In this document: piece by piece, positions 20,193 to 30,225 of the stretch
Position numbering within the stretch: position 1 is the first letter of the stretch
How the letters are laid out: each line of letters opens with the position of its first letter
Origin: Acidiphilium acidophilum
Lineage (GTDB): Bacteria; Pseudomonadota; Alphaproteobacteria; Acetobacterales; Acetobacteraceae
NCBI RefSeq assembly: GCF_033842475.1
Contig: NZ_JAWXYB010000018.1
Location: forward strand, 2,959,501-3,023,500
Direction of reading: 5' to 3'
DNA length: 64,000 nt
Notes under the pieces: generated by a model
Databases searched by the model: none
Seen by the model: the letters and a program-made list of their open reading frames with translations, nothing else
What the model was told of the DNA's origin: nothing
Position numbers and translations under genes: made by a program

Positions 20193-20797
20193 AATCCCGC
20201 CTCGCCGCCTCGCCCCTCATCGCCATCCTGCGCGGCGTCCGCCCCGACGAAGTCGAAGCCATCGCCGCCGTCCTCATCGAGTCCGGCATCACCATCATCG
20301 AAGTCCCGCTCAACTCGCCCGACCCGTTCGACAGCATCGCCCGCCTCGCCCGAACCTTCGGCACCACCGCCCTGATCGGCGCCGGCACCGTCATGACCGG
20401 AATCGATGTCGCACGCGTCGCCGATGCCGGGGGCCGCATCATCATCACCCCCCACGCCGACCCCGCCATCGTCACCGCCGCCAAATCCCACAACCTCCTC
20501 GCCGCCCCCGGCTTCTTCACCCCCGCCGAAGCCTTCGCCCTGCTCCGCGCCGGCGCCGACGCCCTCAAACTGTTCCCCGCCGAAGCCGCCAGCCCCGCCA
20601 TGCTCCGCGCCATCCGCGCCGTGCTCCCGCCGGAAACCCTGATCCTCCCCGTCGGCGGCATCGCCCCGGACACCATCGCCCCCTGGCAGAAAGCCGGCGC
20701 CGCAGGCTTCGGCATCGGCAGCGCCCTGTACCAGCGCGGCGATACCCCGGCAGACGTGGCGGCGAAGGCGGGGCGGTTTGCTGGCGTGACTAAATAA
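20183..20797 (+). CDS. dgoA: 2-dehydro-3-deoxy-6-phosphogalactonate aldolase
   Basis: A 204-residue KDPG/KDPGal aldolase-family class I enzyme. Landmarks are ILRGVRPDEVEAIAAVLIES, IIEVPLNSPDPFDSI (catalytic Glu region), IGAGTVMT, and the Schiff-base lysine in ADALKLFPAE. The NSP(D/F) and LNSP context after EVPL favours the galactonate enzyme over KDPG aldolase. It splits KDPGal to pyruvate and glyceraldehyde-3-phosphate and closes the operon; a palindromic element follows. Confidence 0.88.
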   Translation: MDLKSRLAASPLIAILRGVRPDEVEAIAAVLIESGITIIEVPLNSPDPFDSIARLARTFGTTALIGAGTVMTGIDVARVADAGGRIIITPHADPAIVTAAKSHNLLAAPGFFTPAEAFALLRAGADALKLFPAEAASPAMLRAIRAVLPPETLILPVGGIAPDTIAPWQKAGAAGFGIGSALYQRGDTPADVAAKAGRFAGVTK

Positions 20798-20808
20798 GGA
20801 AAGTAAAA

Positions 20809-20942
20809 GCAAGCGGTTCTTTTTTGTAAAAAAGAACCAAAAAACTTTTATTTACTTGGGCACGGGCGCTCGAACAGCACCGGCCCAGATCAAAAAAGTT
20901 TTTTTGCTTCTTTTTGTTCACAAAAAGAAGTCTTTTTCTTGC
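20809..20942. repeat. composite poly-A/T palindrome, copy A (probable bidirectional terminator)
   Basis: Two hairpins with 10-11-bp arms face each other: 20815-20838 (GGTTCTTTTTT arm) and 20907-20930 (CTTCTTTTTG arm). They are separated by about 70 bp that also holds mirrored AAAAAACTTTT / AAAAGTTTTTTT tracts, with GCAAGC / CTTGC at the outer edges. It lies between the convergent dgoA and the sigma-54 regulator, as expected for a two-way terminator. Related copies occur at 32344, 35509 and 39016-39129. Confidence 0.7.
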
Positions 20943-20958
20943 CCCTCCCTTTACGTTT

Positions 20959-22622
20959 GTAACCGTTCACACCCCCCGGGTCAGACCGCTACCTGGGCAG
21001 GGATTGTGGGCAGCAGATTGTTAGCTCGTGCGGCGGTGATGAGGGCGCAGGCATAGGCCCATGGATCAGTGCCACGCTTGCGGCAGGTGTCAATGACGCT
21101 GAGCGCGGCGGCATAGAACCGGCTCCCTTCATCGGATCGCGTGCCAAAGCTGATGCGCCTCGAGATCACCGCGTGGCGGAGCGCACGTTCGGCATCATTG
21201 TTGGTGGGCGGTAAATCCCGATCGGCGACGAAGGCGACCACTGCGTCCCAGTCATTGAGGATTTCACCTGCCAGCCCGCGAACTTTCGCATCGATCTCAT
21301 GGCGATTGCATTGACAGTTCCATTTGATGCTCGCGGTCAGGCGCTTGATGGCGGCGGGGTCGTCGCCGTCATGCACGCGCTCGATCAGGCGGCGCAGATC
21401 GCGGACCAGATCGCTGCCGAAGCCTGATCCCGCGCCGTAATGCCCCTCTGCCAGCGCGCGGGCCTTACGGATCAGGTGCGCCAGACATCTCTGGCGGCGT
21501 GGATGATCGCGATAGGCACCGTAACCGTCGGTGACGAGCCAACCCAGAAAGGCCTCGCCGATCAGCGCGGCCAATTCGCAGTGCTTGCGGCTGCCGATCC
21601 GATAGACGATCGTGGTTGCCGTCACCGCAACCCAGAGCCACAGCAGACTTGCCTTTTGATACCACGGGGTTTCGTCGAGATGGACGATGTCAGCCGCACG
21701 CACATCTTCGATCAATTGCTCGACCACGGGTTCGCTCGCCAGACCGAATTCGTGAATGCAGCGTTCGATGGTGGCAATCCCGAGCTCAACGCCCAGCCAG
21801 TCAGCCAGGAATTCAGCGATCTTGACGCGCGAGAGGCGGAAACGCAGCGACAGCGCCGCGATGAAGGTGGCGAGCATCGGGCCAACCAGGCAGCGCTCGC
21901 TCATCAGCAGGTCGCGCCGGCGCCCCTCGACATGTGAGCACAGTCCGGTTGCGGGGCGTGCGATGGTCTCGTGGCCACAGTCGCAGCGTATCGCCAGATA
22001 GCAATGTTTCGTGGCTGCGACATGAAGGCTCATGTCGCCGCGGGTGAGTTCAAAGCTCAGATGAGCGCTGACTTGGCGGCTTTGCGAGACGGTGGAAGAT
22101 CCGAAAACTGCACGGCATGCGTCGCACGCTGTCGGCGCATGCAGGAGTTCACCGCTGACTATAATCGGCAACCGGCGCCAAAACCCTTTCGTCCCTGGCC
22201 GTTTGCCGGCCGGCTTGGGTCCAGGGTTGCCGGCGGAAGCGTTGCCGCCCGGCGCGGAACCACCACCCCCATCGGTTTTGTCGTCCCGGTCGGAGCGCTC
22301 AGAACTTTGCCCGCTCTTGGTGTTACGCCGGTAGGGATTGTCGCTGGAAGGCGGACGGGAACTGGTTGTTGAATCCTCGCCGGCATGGTTTGCCAGCGCT
22401 CGCGCCAATTCATGTAAATCCCAGGTCAGTTCTTCAAGCTCGACGCGCGACATCGCAGATAAATCAGTACGTTTAATGTCTTTCAGGCCGGGGATTCTCT
22501 GACGGGGCATCAGAATCGTAGAGTCCGGTTCGGGTGGAAAAGCAAGCCCAGCCTTTCGACATTTTACCGGCCGTTGGCTAACGCTTCATTCGAGGCAAGA
22601 AAGGGGGGGTGTGAATGGTTAC
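20959..22622 (-). mobile_element. IS66-family insertion sequence, complete, with 8-bp target duplication
   Basis: The 1664-bp element is bounded by imperfect terminal inverted repeats: left GTAACCGTTCACACCCCCC, right (reverse complement) GTAACCATTCACACCCCCC. GTAA ends are typical of IS66. The flanks are a direct repeat TTACGTTT at 20951-20958 and 22623-22630, an 8-bp duplication as this family makes. It carries a single transposase gene and no tnpA/tnpB, like the ISBst12 subgroup. Intact ends, duplication and open frame suggest recent movement. Confidence 0.9.
20981..22510 (-). CDS. IS66-family transposase
   Basis: A 509-residue TnpC-type transposase. The N-terminal coiled/leucine region is followed by a Ser/Gly/Lys-rich linker (SSRPPSSDNPYRRNTKSG) and a zinc-finger-like segment (CDACRAVF, CDCGHE). 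The catalytic acidic residues sit in VHLDETPWY, VTDGYGAYRDH and NNDAERALRHA, the usual IS66 DDE arrangement. The frame is uninterrupted. Confidence 0.92.
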   Translation of the reverse strand: MPRQRIPGLKDIKRTDLSAMSRVELEELTWDLHELARALANHAGEDSTTSSRPPSSDNPYRRNTKSGQSSERSDRDDKTDGGGGSAPGGNASAGNPGPKPAGKRPGTKGFWRRLPIIVSGELLHAPTACDACRAVFGSSTVSQSRQVSAHLSFELTRGDMSLHVAATKHCYLAIRCDCGHETIARPATGLCSHVEGRRRDLLMSERCLVGPMLATFIAALSLRFRLSRVKIAEFLADWLGVELGIATIERCIHEFGLASEPVVEQLIEDVRAADIVHLDETPWYQKASLLWLWVAVTATTIVYRIGSRKHCELAALIGEAFLGWLVTDGYGAYRDHPRRQRCLAHLIRKARALAEGHYGAGSGFGSDLVRDLRRLIERVHDGDDPAAIKRLTASIKWNCQCNRHEIDAKVRGLAGEILNDWDAVVAFVADRDLPPTNNDAERALRHAVISRRISFGTRSDEGSRFYAAALSVIDTCRKRGTDPWAYACALITAARANNLLPTIPAQVAV

Positions 22623-24590
22623 TTACGTTTTCCCCGCCGCCATCAACCCATAATGATGCATCTTCCGATACAACGTATTCCGGCTCATCCCCAGTGCCAG
22701 CGCGGTCGCCGCGATGCGCCAGTGATGATCTTCGAGGCTCGCGAGAAGTCTCCCCTTTTCATCCGGCGTCGCGCTCGCGCGGCGCGGCGCGGCGGAAATC
22801 GCCGGGCGCGCCTGTGCCAGTTGCGGCAGGTCGTTGCGCTCGATGATCCCGGTATCCGCGAAGGCGATGGCGGTGCGCAATGTGTTGCGTAATTCACGGA
22901 TATTGCCGGGCCAGTGATGCGCCAGCAATGCCGCTTTCGCCTCGGGTGCAAGGGTGACCGGGCTTGGCGCTTCCTCGCGGCAGATCTGCTCGATCAGCGC
23001 GGCGCGGTCCGTGCGGGCGCGCAGTGTCGGCATGGTGAGGGCGATGCCGTTGAGCCGGTAGAACAGGTCCATCCGGAACTGCCCGTCGGCGACGAGGGTT
23101 TCGAGGTCGCGATGGGTCGCGCTGATCACCCGGATATCCACCGGAATCGGCGTGGAACTGCCGAGCGGCACGATCTCCTTTTCTTCGAGCAGGCGCAGCA
23201 GCCGGGCCTGGATCGCGAGCGGCATATCGCCGATCTCATCGAGAAACAGCGTGCCGCCATGCGCCGCCAGCGCCTTGCCGCGCATCCCGCCCGCCCGCGC
23301 GCCGGTAAAGGCACCCGGCTCGTAGCCGAACAATTCGCTCTCGATCAGCTGTTCGGGAATCGCGGCACAGCTCATGGCAATGAAGGGTTGATCCCGCCGG
23401 TCGCTCGCCCGGTGGATCGTGCGGGCAAAACTATCCTTGCCGGTCCCGGTCTCGCCGAGCAGCAGGATGTTGATGTCGCGGTTCATCACCCGTTCCGCCC
23501 GCCAGGCATTTTCCACCATGACGGGATCGGTCCCGGCGAAGCTCGCGAGCGAGGGTCCGGCGGTCTCGCGGGGTCGGGCGCGTGGTGCCGGCGTCCGTGG
23601 CGCGGGCGTAATCGCCCGTGGCCGCGGGCGTGGCCGCGCCTGCTTGGCCGGCCAGATGCTGGCGAACCCGTGCCGGTCCGCGCCATGCGCGATCGGCCAG
23701 ATCGCGAAAGGCTGGGTCTCGGCGTGTTCGAACAGCCGGTCGGCGGTAATGTCGAACAATTCCCCCACGCTGCGCCCGATCATCCCGCTGTGATCCGGCT
23801 TGCCGAGCTGCCCCGGCACCGTGCTGTCCACCGCGCGGATATTCCCCTGCTCATCGATTGCCAGCAGGCTGTCATACGGCAGCCCGACCAGTTCGGGCCG
23901 CTCATGAAACCGCAGGATCAGGCAATCGCGATAGAAGTGGGTGAAATGCAGCTGCTCGATGATCCGCGCCGACATGCTCACCAGCGCGATCGTCGGCACC
24001 TGGGCCGCCCGGCTGTCGTCGCAATCGAGGCACGAGGCATCGAGCACCCCGAGCAACGCCCCGTTCGCGCCCCAGATCGGCGCGGCGGAACAGGTCATCC
24101 GCGCATTGCGGGTGAAATAATGATCGTCGCGATGCACCACCCGCGCCCGCCGGTCATGCAGGCAGGTTCCCGGCCCGTTGACCCCGGCATGCCGCTCGCC
24201 CCACAGAAATCCCGGCGCCATATTGGCATTGCGCGCGTGATCGGCGTTGGCATTGTCGGTGAACACATCGAGCAGCGCGCCCGACGCATCGGCCAGCATC
24301 AGCACGTAGCGCGACCCGGCGGCGGACTGGGTCACCTGATGTTCGATCTGCCCGTGCAGCCGGTGCATCTCGACCCGCCCGACCCGCTCGAACAACCCGC
24401 GCTCCTCGCGCAACCGCTTCAGCGCCGCCCCGCCGATATGCTCCCCCGGCGGCGGCCGGTCGGGATCGAGCCGGTACTCGTCGCGGCACCGCTGCCAGGC
24501 CGCCTCGATATAGGCCGCCCGTCCCGCCGCGCCCTCCTGCGACACGCGCCCGCCAGCGCCGAACGGTCCCGCTCTCGTGGCCTGGGTCAT
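22623..24590 (-). CDS. sigma-54-dependent activator, AcoR type
   Basis: A 655-residue enhancer-binding protein. Residues about 80-210 form a GAF-like sensor, then a basic linker (about 315-345). The AAA+ domain has Walker A GETGTGKD at 379-386, the sigma-54-contacting GAFTGA at 426-431 and Walker B GGTLFLDEIGD. A C-terminal Fis-type helix-turn-helix lies in HHWRIAATALALGMSRNTLY. It is divergent from xoxF, whose promoter has a sigma-54 consensus, so it probably controls that operon in response to an alcohol, aldehyde or related signal. Its stop codon lies inside the IS66 target duplication and is intact. Confidence 0.85.
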   Translation of the reverse strand: MTQATRAGPFGAGGRVSQEGAAGRAAYIEAAWQRCRDEYRLDPDRPPPGEHIGGAALKRLREERGLFERVGRVEMHRLHGQIEHQVTQSAAGSRYVLMLADASGALLDVFTDNANADHARNANMAPGFLWGERHAGVNGPGTCLHDRRARVVHRDDHYFTRNARMTCSAAPIWGANGALLGVLDASCLDCDDSRAAQVPTIALVSMSARIIEQLHFTHFYRDCLILRFHERPELVGLPYDSLLAIDEQGNIRAVDSTVPGQLGKPDHSGMIGRSVGELFDITADRLFEHAETQPFAIWPIAHGADRHGFASIWPAKQARPRPRPRAITPAPRTPAPRARPRETAGPSLASFAGTDPVMVENAWRAERVMNRDINILLLGETGTGKDSFARTIHRASDRRDQPFIAMSCAAIPEQLIESELFGYEPGAFTGARAGGMRGKALAAHGGTLFLDEIGDMPLAIQARLLRLLEEKEIVPLGSSTPIPVDIRVISATHRDLETLVADGQFRMDLFYRLNGIALTMPTLRARTDRAALIEQICREEAPSPVTLAPEAKAALLAHHWPGNIRELRNTLRTAIAFADTGIIERNDLPQLAQARPAISAAPRRASATPDEKGRLLASLEDHHWRIAATALALGMSRNTLYRKMHHYGLMAAGKT

Positions 24591-24659
24591 GTCGATTTCC
24601 CCCTTTTATTCAATAATCGTGATGTATAGTCACGACTTGTTCAACCGAGCGTAGCAGAT

Positions 24660-24697
24660 TGTCCCACCGATGACACGAATTGTCACTCACAAGTGAG
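24660..24697. promoter_or_regulatory. candidate activator-binding sites upstream of the xoxF promoter
   Basis: Two dyads sit about 65-105 bp upstream of the -24/-12 element, where enhancers for sigma-54 promoters normally lie. One is TGTC-N8-GACA (24660-24675) and the other CTCAC-AA-GTGAG (24686-24697). TGTC...GACA resembles sites of AcoR-like activators. Assignment to the divergent regulator is inference. Confidence 0.4.
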
Positions 24698-24763
24698 CGA
24701 TTGTGATCGACCTCGGCGCGCAGATCATAGTCACGCCGCCACTCCGCCCCGCCCACACCCCTT

Positions 24764-24778
24764 TGGCACGATCCTTGC
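24764..24778 (+). promoter_or_regulatory. sigma-54 (-24/-12) promoter of the xoxF operon
   Basis: TGGCAC-GATCC-TTGC matches the sigma-54 consensus (TGGCAC, 5-bp spacer, TTGC) at every conserved position. It lies 87 bp before the xoxF ATG, predicting a transcript start near 24790. The adjacent divergent gene encodes a sigma-54 activator, which makes a functional promoter very likely. Confidence 0.85.
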
Positions 24779-24865
24779 TGTAGTCGTTCAGCCGGACAAA
24801 TCCGGTTCGCAATGAACGACTTGCGGCTCACCACCGGGTGACACCGCGCATTTGGAGGGAACACA

Positions 24866-26716
24866 ATGGAAAGACTGAAACGGAAATCGTTAAGTCGTTC
24901 ACTGAAAGTGACGACGCTCGGCCTCTTCGGCGCATCCGCGCTCATGCTCAGCGCCCACGCCCAATCGAACGCCCCATCATCCAACGCCTCGCTGGTCTCG
25001 ATGCAGAAGAACGCGAATGACTGGGTGATGCCGACCGGCACCTACAACAACTGGCGCTACAGCCCGCTCAAGCAGATCAACACCTCGAACGCCAAAAACC
25101 TCCAGGTCGCCTGGTCGATGTCCACCGGCACCGATCGCGGCCTCGAAGGCCAACCGATCGTGATCGGCAACATGATGTATTTCGAAACCTCCTACCCGAA
25201 CTACGTCTACGCGATCGACCTCAACCACCCCGACCAGATCGCCTGGAAATATTCCCCCCCGCACGATTCCAACGCCCCCCCGGTCGCCTGCTGCGACGTG
25301 GTCAATCGCGGCCCCGCCTACGCGGACGGCATGGTCTACGCCAACGCGCTCGACGGCGTCCTCTACGCGCTCGATGCCAAAACCGGCAAAGTCGTCTGGC
25401 AGGCCAAAAACGCCCACCCGCAAAAGGGTCAGACCATGACCGGCGCGCCCATGGTGGTGGGTGACAACGTGATCACCGGGGTCGCCGGCGGCGAATATGG
25501 CGTGCGCGGCTACCTCACCGCCTACAACGCCAAAACCGGCAAGCAGGTCTGGCGCGCCTACAGCGAAGGTCCGAACAAGGACATGCTGATGAGCGCCACC
25601 CACACCATCAACGGCGCTACCGGCAAGCCGATCGGCCCGCATTCCAGCCTCAAGACCTGGCAGGGCAACGAGTGGAAAGTCGGCGGCGGCACCACCTGGG
25701 GCTGGTTCTCCTACGATCCCAAACTCAACCTGCTCTATTACGGCACCGGCAACCCCGGCACCTGGAACCCGAGCCAGCGCCCCGGCAAAAACCGCTGGTC
25801 CATGACCATCATGGCCCGCAACCCGGAAACCGGCGAAGCCAAATGGGTCTACCAGATGACCCCGCATGACGGCTGGGACTATGACGGCGTCAACGAAATG
25901 GTGCTGGTCAACGTCGATGACAAAGGCAAGGAAGTCCCCGCTCTGGTCCATTTCGACCGCAACGGCTTCTCCTACGTCATGAACCGCGAAACCGGCGCGC
26001 CGATCGCGATCCACAAATACGACCCCTCGGTGAACTGGGCGACCGGGATCAACCCCAAAACCAACGAACCGATCGTCGATCCGGCAAAAATGACCGGCAA
26101 CAACAAGGACGTGAAGGACATCTGCCCCGCCTCCCAGGGCGACAAGGACGAACAGCCGGTCTCCTACGATCCCCAGACCAAACTGTTCTACGCCCCGCTG
26201 AACCACCTGTGCATGAGCTATCAGGCGTTCAACGTGAAATACAAAGCCGGCTTCCCCTTCGTCGGCGCCATCGTGAACATGATCCCCGGCCCCGGCGGCT
26301 ATCGTGGCCGCTTCATCGCCTACAACCCGATGACCGGCAAAACCATCTGGCAGCATCACGACATGTTCCAGGATTGGGGGGGCGCCATGACCACGGGCGG
26401 CGGCCTCGCCTTCTACGGCACGCTGAAAGGCATGTTCCGCGTCGTCGATGCCAAAACGGGTAAAATGCTCTACCAGTTCAAAACCCCGTCCGGCATCATC
26501 GGCAACCCGATCACCTACATGCACGATGGCAAACAGTACGTCGCGATCCTCAGCGGGGTCGGCGGCTGGGCCGCGATCGGCATGGCTGACAACCTGCACA
26601 AGGCCAGTGCGGGTCTTGGTGCCGTCGGTCTCAACGCAACGCTGACCGACTACACCAACCTTGGCGGCACGTTGATGGTGTTCGCACTGCCCTCGAAAGT
26701 GGCCAGCGCGAACTGA
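24866..26716 (+). CDS. xoxF: lanthanide-dependent PQQ methanol dehydrogenase
   Basis: A 616-residue periplasmic quinoprotein with a signal peptide cleaved near SAHAQ. It has the eight-bladed propeller of MxaF/XoxF. The vicinal disulfide cysteines are C142-C143 in PVACCDVVNRG. Metal ligands are E210 (AGGEYG), N296 (GTGNPG) and D338. The extra aspartate D340 in GWDYDGVNE is the lanthanide signature; calcium enzymes have alanine there. It oxidises methanol (and often formaldehyde) and passes electrons to a c-type cytochrome. It heads an operon with xoxJ, a cytochrome and formaldehyde genes; a terminator-like hairpin follows the gene. Confidence 0.95.
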   Translation: MERLKRKSLSRSLKVTTLGLFGASALMLSAHAQSNAPSSNASLVSMQKNANDWVMPTGTYNNWRYSPLKQINTSNAKNLQVAWSMSTGTDRGLEGQPIVIGNMMYFETSYPNYVYAIDLNHPDQIAWKYSPPHDSNAPPVACCDVVNRGPAYADGMVYANALDGVLYALDAKTGKVVWQAKNAHPQKGQTMTGAPMVVGDNVITGVAGGEYGVRGYLTAYNAKTGKQVWRAYSEGPNKDMLMSATHTINGATGKPIGPHSSLKTWQGNEWKVGGGTTWGWFSYDPKLNLLYYGTGNPGTWNPSQRPGKNRWSMTIMARNPETGEAKWVYQMTPHDGWDYDGVNEMVLVNVDDKGKEVPALVHFDRNGFSYVMNRETGAPIAIHKYDPSVNWATGINPKTNEPIVDPAKMTGNNKDVKDICPASQGDKDEQPVSYDPQTKLFYAPLNHLCMSYQAFNVKYKAGFPFVGAIVNMIPGPGGYRGRFIAYNPMTGKTIWQHHDMFQDWGGAMTTGGGLAFYGTLKGMFRVVDAKTGKMLYQFKTPSGIIGNPITYMHDGKQYVAILSGVGGWAAIGMADNLHKASAGLGAVGLNATLTDYTNLGGTLMVFALPSKVASAN

Positions 26717-26735
26717 CATCGACCGACTGAACTAA

Positions 26736-26778
26736 CCAGCCCGGGTTTTCTCCCCTGCCCGGGCTGGTCCTTCTTTTT
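26736..26778 (+). terminator. rho-independent terminator/attenuator between xoxF and xoxJ
   Basis: A perfect 10-bp GC-rich stem (CCAGCCCGGG with CCCGGGCTGG), a 12-nt loop, and a following TCCTTCTTTTT tract. It sits 19 bp after the xoxF stop and before xoxJ. Because xoxJ and the later genes have no evident promoter in the short gap that follows, it probably allows partial read-through so that XoxF is made in excess. Confidence 0.75.
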
Positions 26779-26835
26779 CCCGTCCGTCCCCCCTCGACCT
26801 CCCGATCCGCCTTACCGCCCAATGGAGTGAAAACC

Positions 26836-27708
26836 ATGAAACATTCGGCCCTTCGCCGGGCGACCCTGGCCGGCATGACGCTCGCCACCGCCGCCGCCCT
26901 CGCCGTCTCCCCCGCCGCCACCGCCGCCAACGCCGCCCCCGCCGCGAACGGCAAAGTCCTCCGCGTCTGCGCCGACCCGAATTACCTGCCCTACTCCAAC
27001 CGCGCCGGTCAGGGCTTCGAAAACAAGGTCGCCGAACTCGTGGCCAAGGCCATGGGCCGCAAGCTCGAATACACCTGGGCCAGCTATCGCGGCCACGGCG
27101 GCTATTCGAATTTCCTCGCGCTCAACCTCGACAAACACAAATGCGACGTCGTGATGAACCTCCCCTTCGGCGATCACGAGGAAGCCTACACAAAGCCCTA
27201 TTACCAATCCTCCTACGTGTTCATCACCCGCAAGGACAAACACCTCCACATCCGCTCGATGAACTCGGTCTCGATGCGCAGCATCAAAATCGGCTTCGAG
27301 GCCGATACCACGCCCGAAACCGCGATCAAGCTGCTCGACCTCATCAACAACGCGGTCGAATTCAACGTCGCGAGCAACCCGCAATCCTCGCCGAAGGAGC
27401 TGCTCCAGGCCGTGCAGGACGGCAAGGTCGGCGTCATGATCACCTGGGAACCCGCGATCGGCGATTTCCTGAAGGACTACCCGGATCTCAAGATTGCCCG
27501 CGTCCCCTCCGAGGAATACGGCCCCGGCCTGCCCACGGTCGATTACACCTACGGAATGTCGATGGGCGTGCGCAAGCACGACACTGCCCTGAAACTGGCG
27601 CTCGACAAGGTCATCGCGGCCAACAAGGGCGAAATCGCGGCGACCCTCGCGAAATACGACGTCAAGCTGCTGCCCAATCCCCGCCACGTCAACTTCCCGA
27701 ACCAGTAA
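26836..27708 (+). CDS. xoxJ: XoxJ/MoxJ-type periplasmic binding protein
   Basis: A 290-residue solute-binding-like protein with a signal peptide (ATAAALAVSPAATAANA). The mature start LRVCADPNYLPYSNRAGQGF is typical of the quinoprotein-associated family, and ESSYVFITRK-like lobes follow. XoxJ is thought to assist XoxF maturation or activation in the periplasm rather than import a solute. GGAG nine bases upstream favours the ATG at 26836 over a GTG at 26827. It is the second gene of the methanol operon. Confidence 0.88.
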   Translation: MKHSALRRATLAGMTLATAAALAVSPAATAANAAPAANGKVLRVCADPNYLPYSNRAGQGFENKVAELVAKAMGRKLEYTWASYRGHGGYSNFLALNLDKHKCDVVMNLPFGDHEEAYTKPYYQSSYVFITRKDKHLHIRSMNSVSMRSIKIGFEADTTPETAIKLLDLINNAVEFNVASNPQSSPKELLQAVQDGKVGVMITWEPAIGDFLKDYPDLKIARVPSEEYGPGLPTVDYTYGMSMGVRKHDTALKLALDKVIAANKGEIAATLAKYDVKLLPNPRHVNFPNQ

Positions 27709-27738
27709 GCCGAACCCAAGGATAAGAGAGCCGCACGC

Positions 27739-28488
27739 ATGACGATCCCCAAATTCCGCACCATCATCGCCACCACCGCGATCGGCCTTTCCGCCGCCGC
27801 CCTGCTCAGCCTCGCCGCCCACGCCGCCGACCCATCGGGCACCACCACGCCCAAAGGCGAAACCCTCGCCAAAGGCAGCGACTGCTTCTCCTGCCACGCG
27901 GTCGACCAGAAAGTCGTCGGTCCCGCCTTCACCGCGGTCGCCGCCAAATTCGCGGGCAAACCCGGTGCCGAAACCACCCTGAGCGACGCGATCATCAAGG
28001 GCCATGTCGGCACCTGGGGCAACGTGCCGATGCCCCCGCATCCCAAAATCACCCAGACGGATGCCAAGGAAATCGTCTCCTGGATTCTCAGCCTGAAAAA
28101 ACCCGGCACCACCGCCTCCGCAGCCAGCGGCCAGAAATTCACCTACACCGTCAAAGGCAAAACCGTCACGACCGATTTCCCGATCCTGCAAAAGGGCACC
28201 GACAAGGTCACCCCGATGGTCTTCCGCGGCTACGAGCTGTTCAACTCCTACTGCTTCCGCTGCCACGGCGCCGACGCCGATGGCGGGTCCTACGCCCCCA
28301 ACCTGCGTGCCTCGCTCAACAACGGCATGAGCGAAAGCAAATTCCTCAGCATCGCCATGACCGGCGTGAAAGCGAAGGGCATGCCGAGCTGGGCGGGCTT
28401 CTTCACCCCCCACCAGATCAAGGCGATCTACCAGTACACCGCCGCCCGCGCGGTCGACGTCGTCCACCAGGGCACGCCGAAGCACTGA
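27739..28488 (+). CDS. di-heme c-type cytochrome, XoxG-like electron acceptor
   Basis: A 249-residue exported protein with two heme motifs: CFSCH at 49-53 and CFRCH at 172-176. The first half looks like a small cytochrome c551/552 unit ([18 protein letters not shown] with a distal Met). The second ([30 protein letters not shown]) resembles the single-heme cytochrome that takes electrons from methanol dehydrogenases. The usual XoxG has one heme, so this may be a fusion carrying electrons onward to the oxidase. Located directly after xoxJ. Confidence 0.82.
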   Translation: MTIPKFRTIIATTAIGLSAAALLSLAAHAADPSGTTTPKGETLAKGSDCFSCHAVDQKVVGPAFTAVAAKFAGKPGAETTLSDAIIKGHVGTWGNVPMPPHPKITQTDAKEIVSWILSLKKPGTTASAASGQKFTYTVKGKTVTTDFPILQKGTDKVTPMVFRGYELFNSYCFRCHGADADGGSYAPNLRASLNNGMSESKFLSIAMTGVKAKGMPSWAGFFTPHQIKAIYQYTAARAVDVVHQGTPKH

Positions 28489-28523
28489 CATCCGATCAAC
28501 CAACGTCCAGGGAGGACACGTCA

Positions 28524-29096
28524 ATGCCTATCGCTCTCCACCCGTCGATCGATAACGGGATCAAACACGGCAACCCCGGTTTCCACGGCGGCACGCTCCA
28601 CTGCCACTGCGCGAGCCACAAGGTCGAAGTCCGCATCGATGCGCAAACCGCGCACAACCACGCCTGCGGCTGCTCGAAATGCTGGAAGCCGAAAGGGGCC
28701 AAATTCTCGGTCGTCGCCGTCGTCCCGCGTGACGCCGTCCATGTCACCGCCAACGGCAACAAACTCCACATCATCGACCATAACGCCACCATCCAGCGCC
28801 ACGCCTGCCGCGAATGCGGCGTCCACATGTTCGGCCGCATCGAAAACAAATCCCATCCCTTCTACGGGCTCGATTTCGTCCACACCGAACTGTCGGACGA
28901 GCAAGGCTGGTCCCAGCCCGAATTCGCCGCCTTCGTCTCCTCGGTCATCGAACAGGGCACCCCGCCCTCCGAAATGGCCGCCATCCGCAACCGCCTCAAG
29001 GAACTCGGCCTCGAACCCTATGATTGCTTGTCGCCACCGCTGATGGACGCTATCGCGACTCATCTCGCGAAAGCATCAGGCGCTCTCGCGGCTTAA
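28524..29096 (+). CDS. gfa: glutathione-dependent formaldehyde-activating protein
   Basis: A 190-residue Gfa-family protein with zinc-binding cysteines: TLHCHCASH near residue 25, CGCSKCW near 48 and [10 protein letters not shown] near 93. It is proposed to speed the joining of formaldehyde and glutathione into S-hydroxymethylglutathione; in vivo the reaction may also be spontaneous. A ribosome site (GGGAGGAC) precedes the ATG. It lies between the cytochrome and the dehydrogenase that uses its product. Confidence 0.9.
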   Translation: MPIALHPSIDNGIKHGNPGFHGGTLHCHCASHKVEVRIDAQTAHNHACGCSKCWKPKGAKFSVVAVVPRDAVHVTANGNKLHIIDHNATIQRHACRECGVHMFGRIENKSHPFYGLDFVHTELSDEQGWSQPEFAAFVSSVIEQGTPPSEMAAIRNRLKELGLEPYDCLSPPLMDAIATHLAKASGALAA

Positions 29097-29115
29097 CCGA
29101 AGGGAACCGAAACCA

Positions 29116-30224
<1,109 letters not shown>

Positions 30225-30225
<1 letters not shown>

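Noticed and set aside
24977-26719. Minus-strand frame of 580 codons opposite xoxF
   Set aside because: Gly/Val/Asp-rich shadow of the xoxF coding strand; no domain and no ribosome-binding site.
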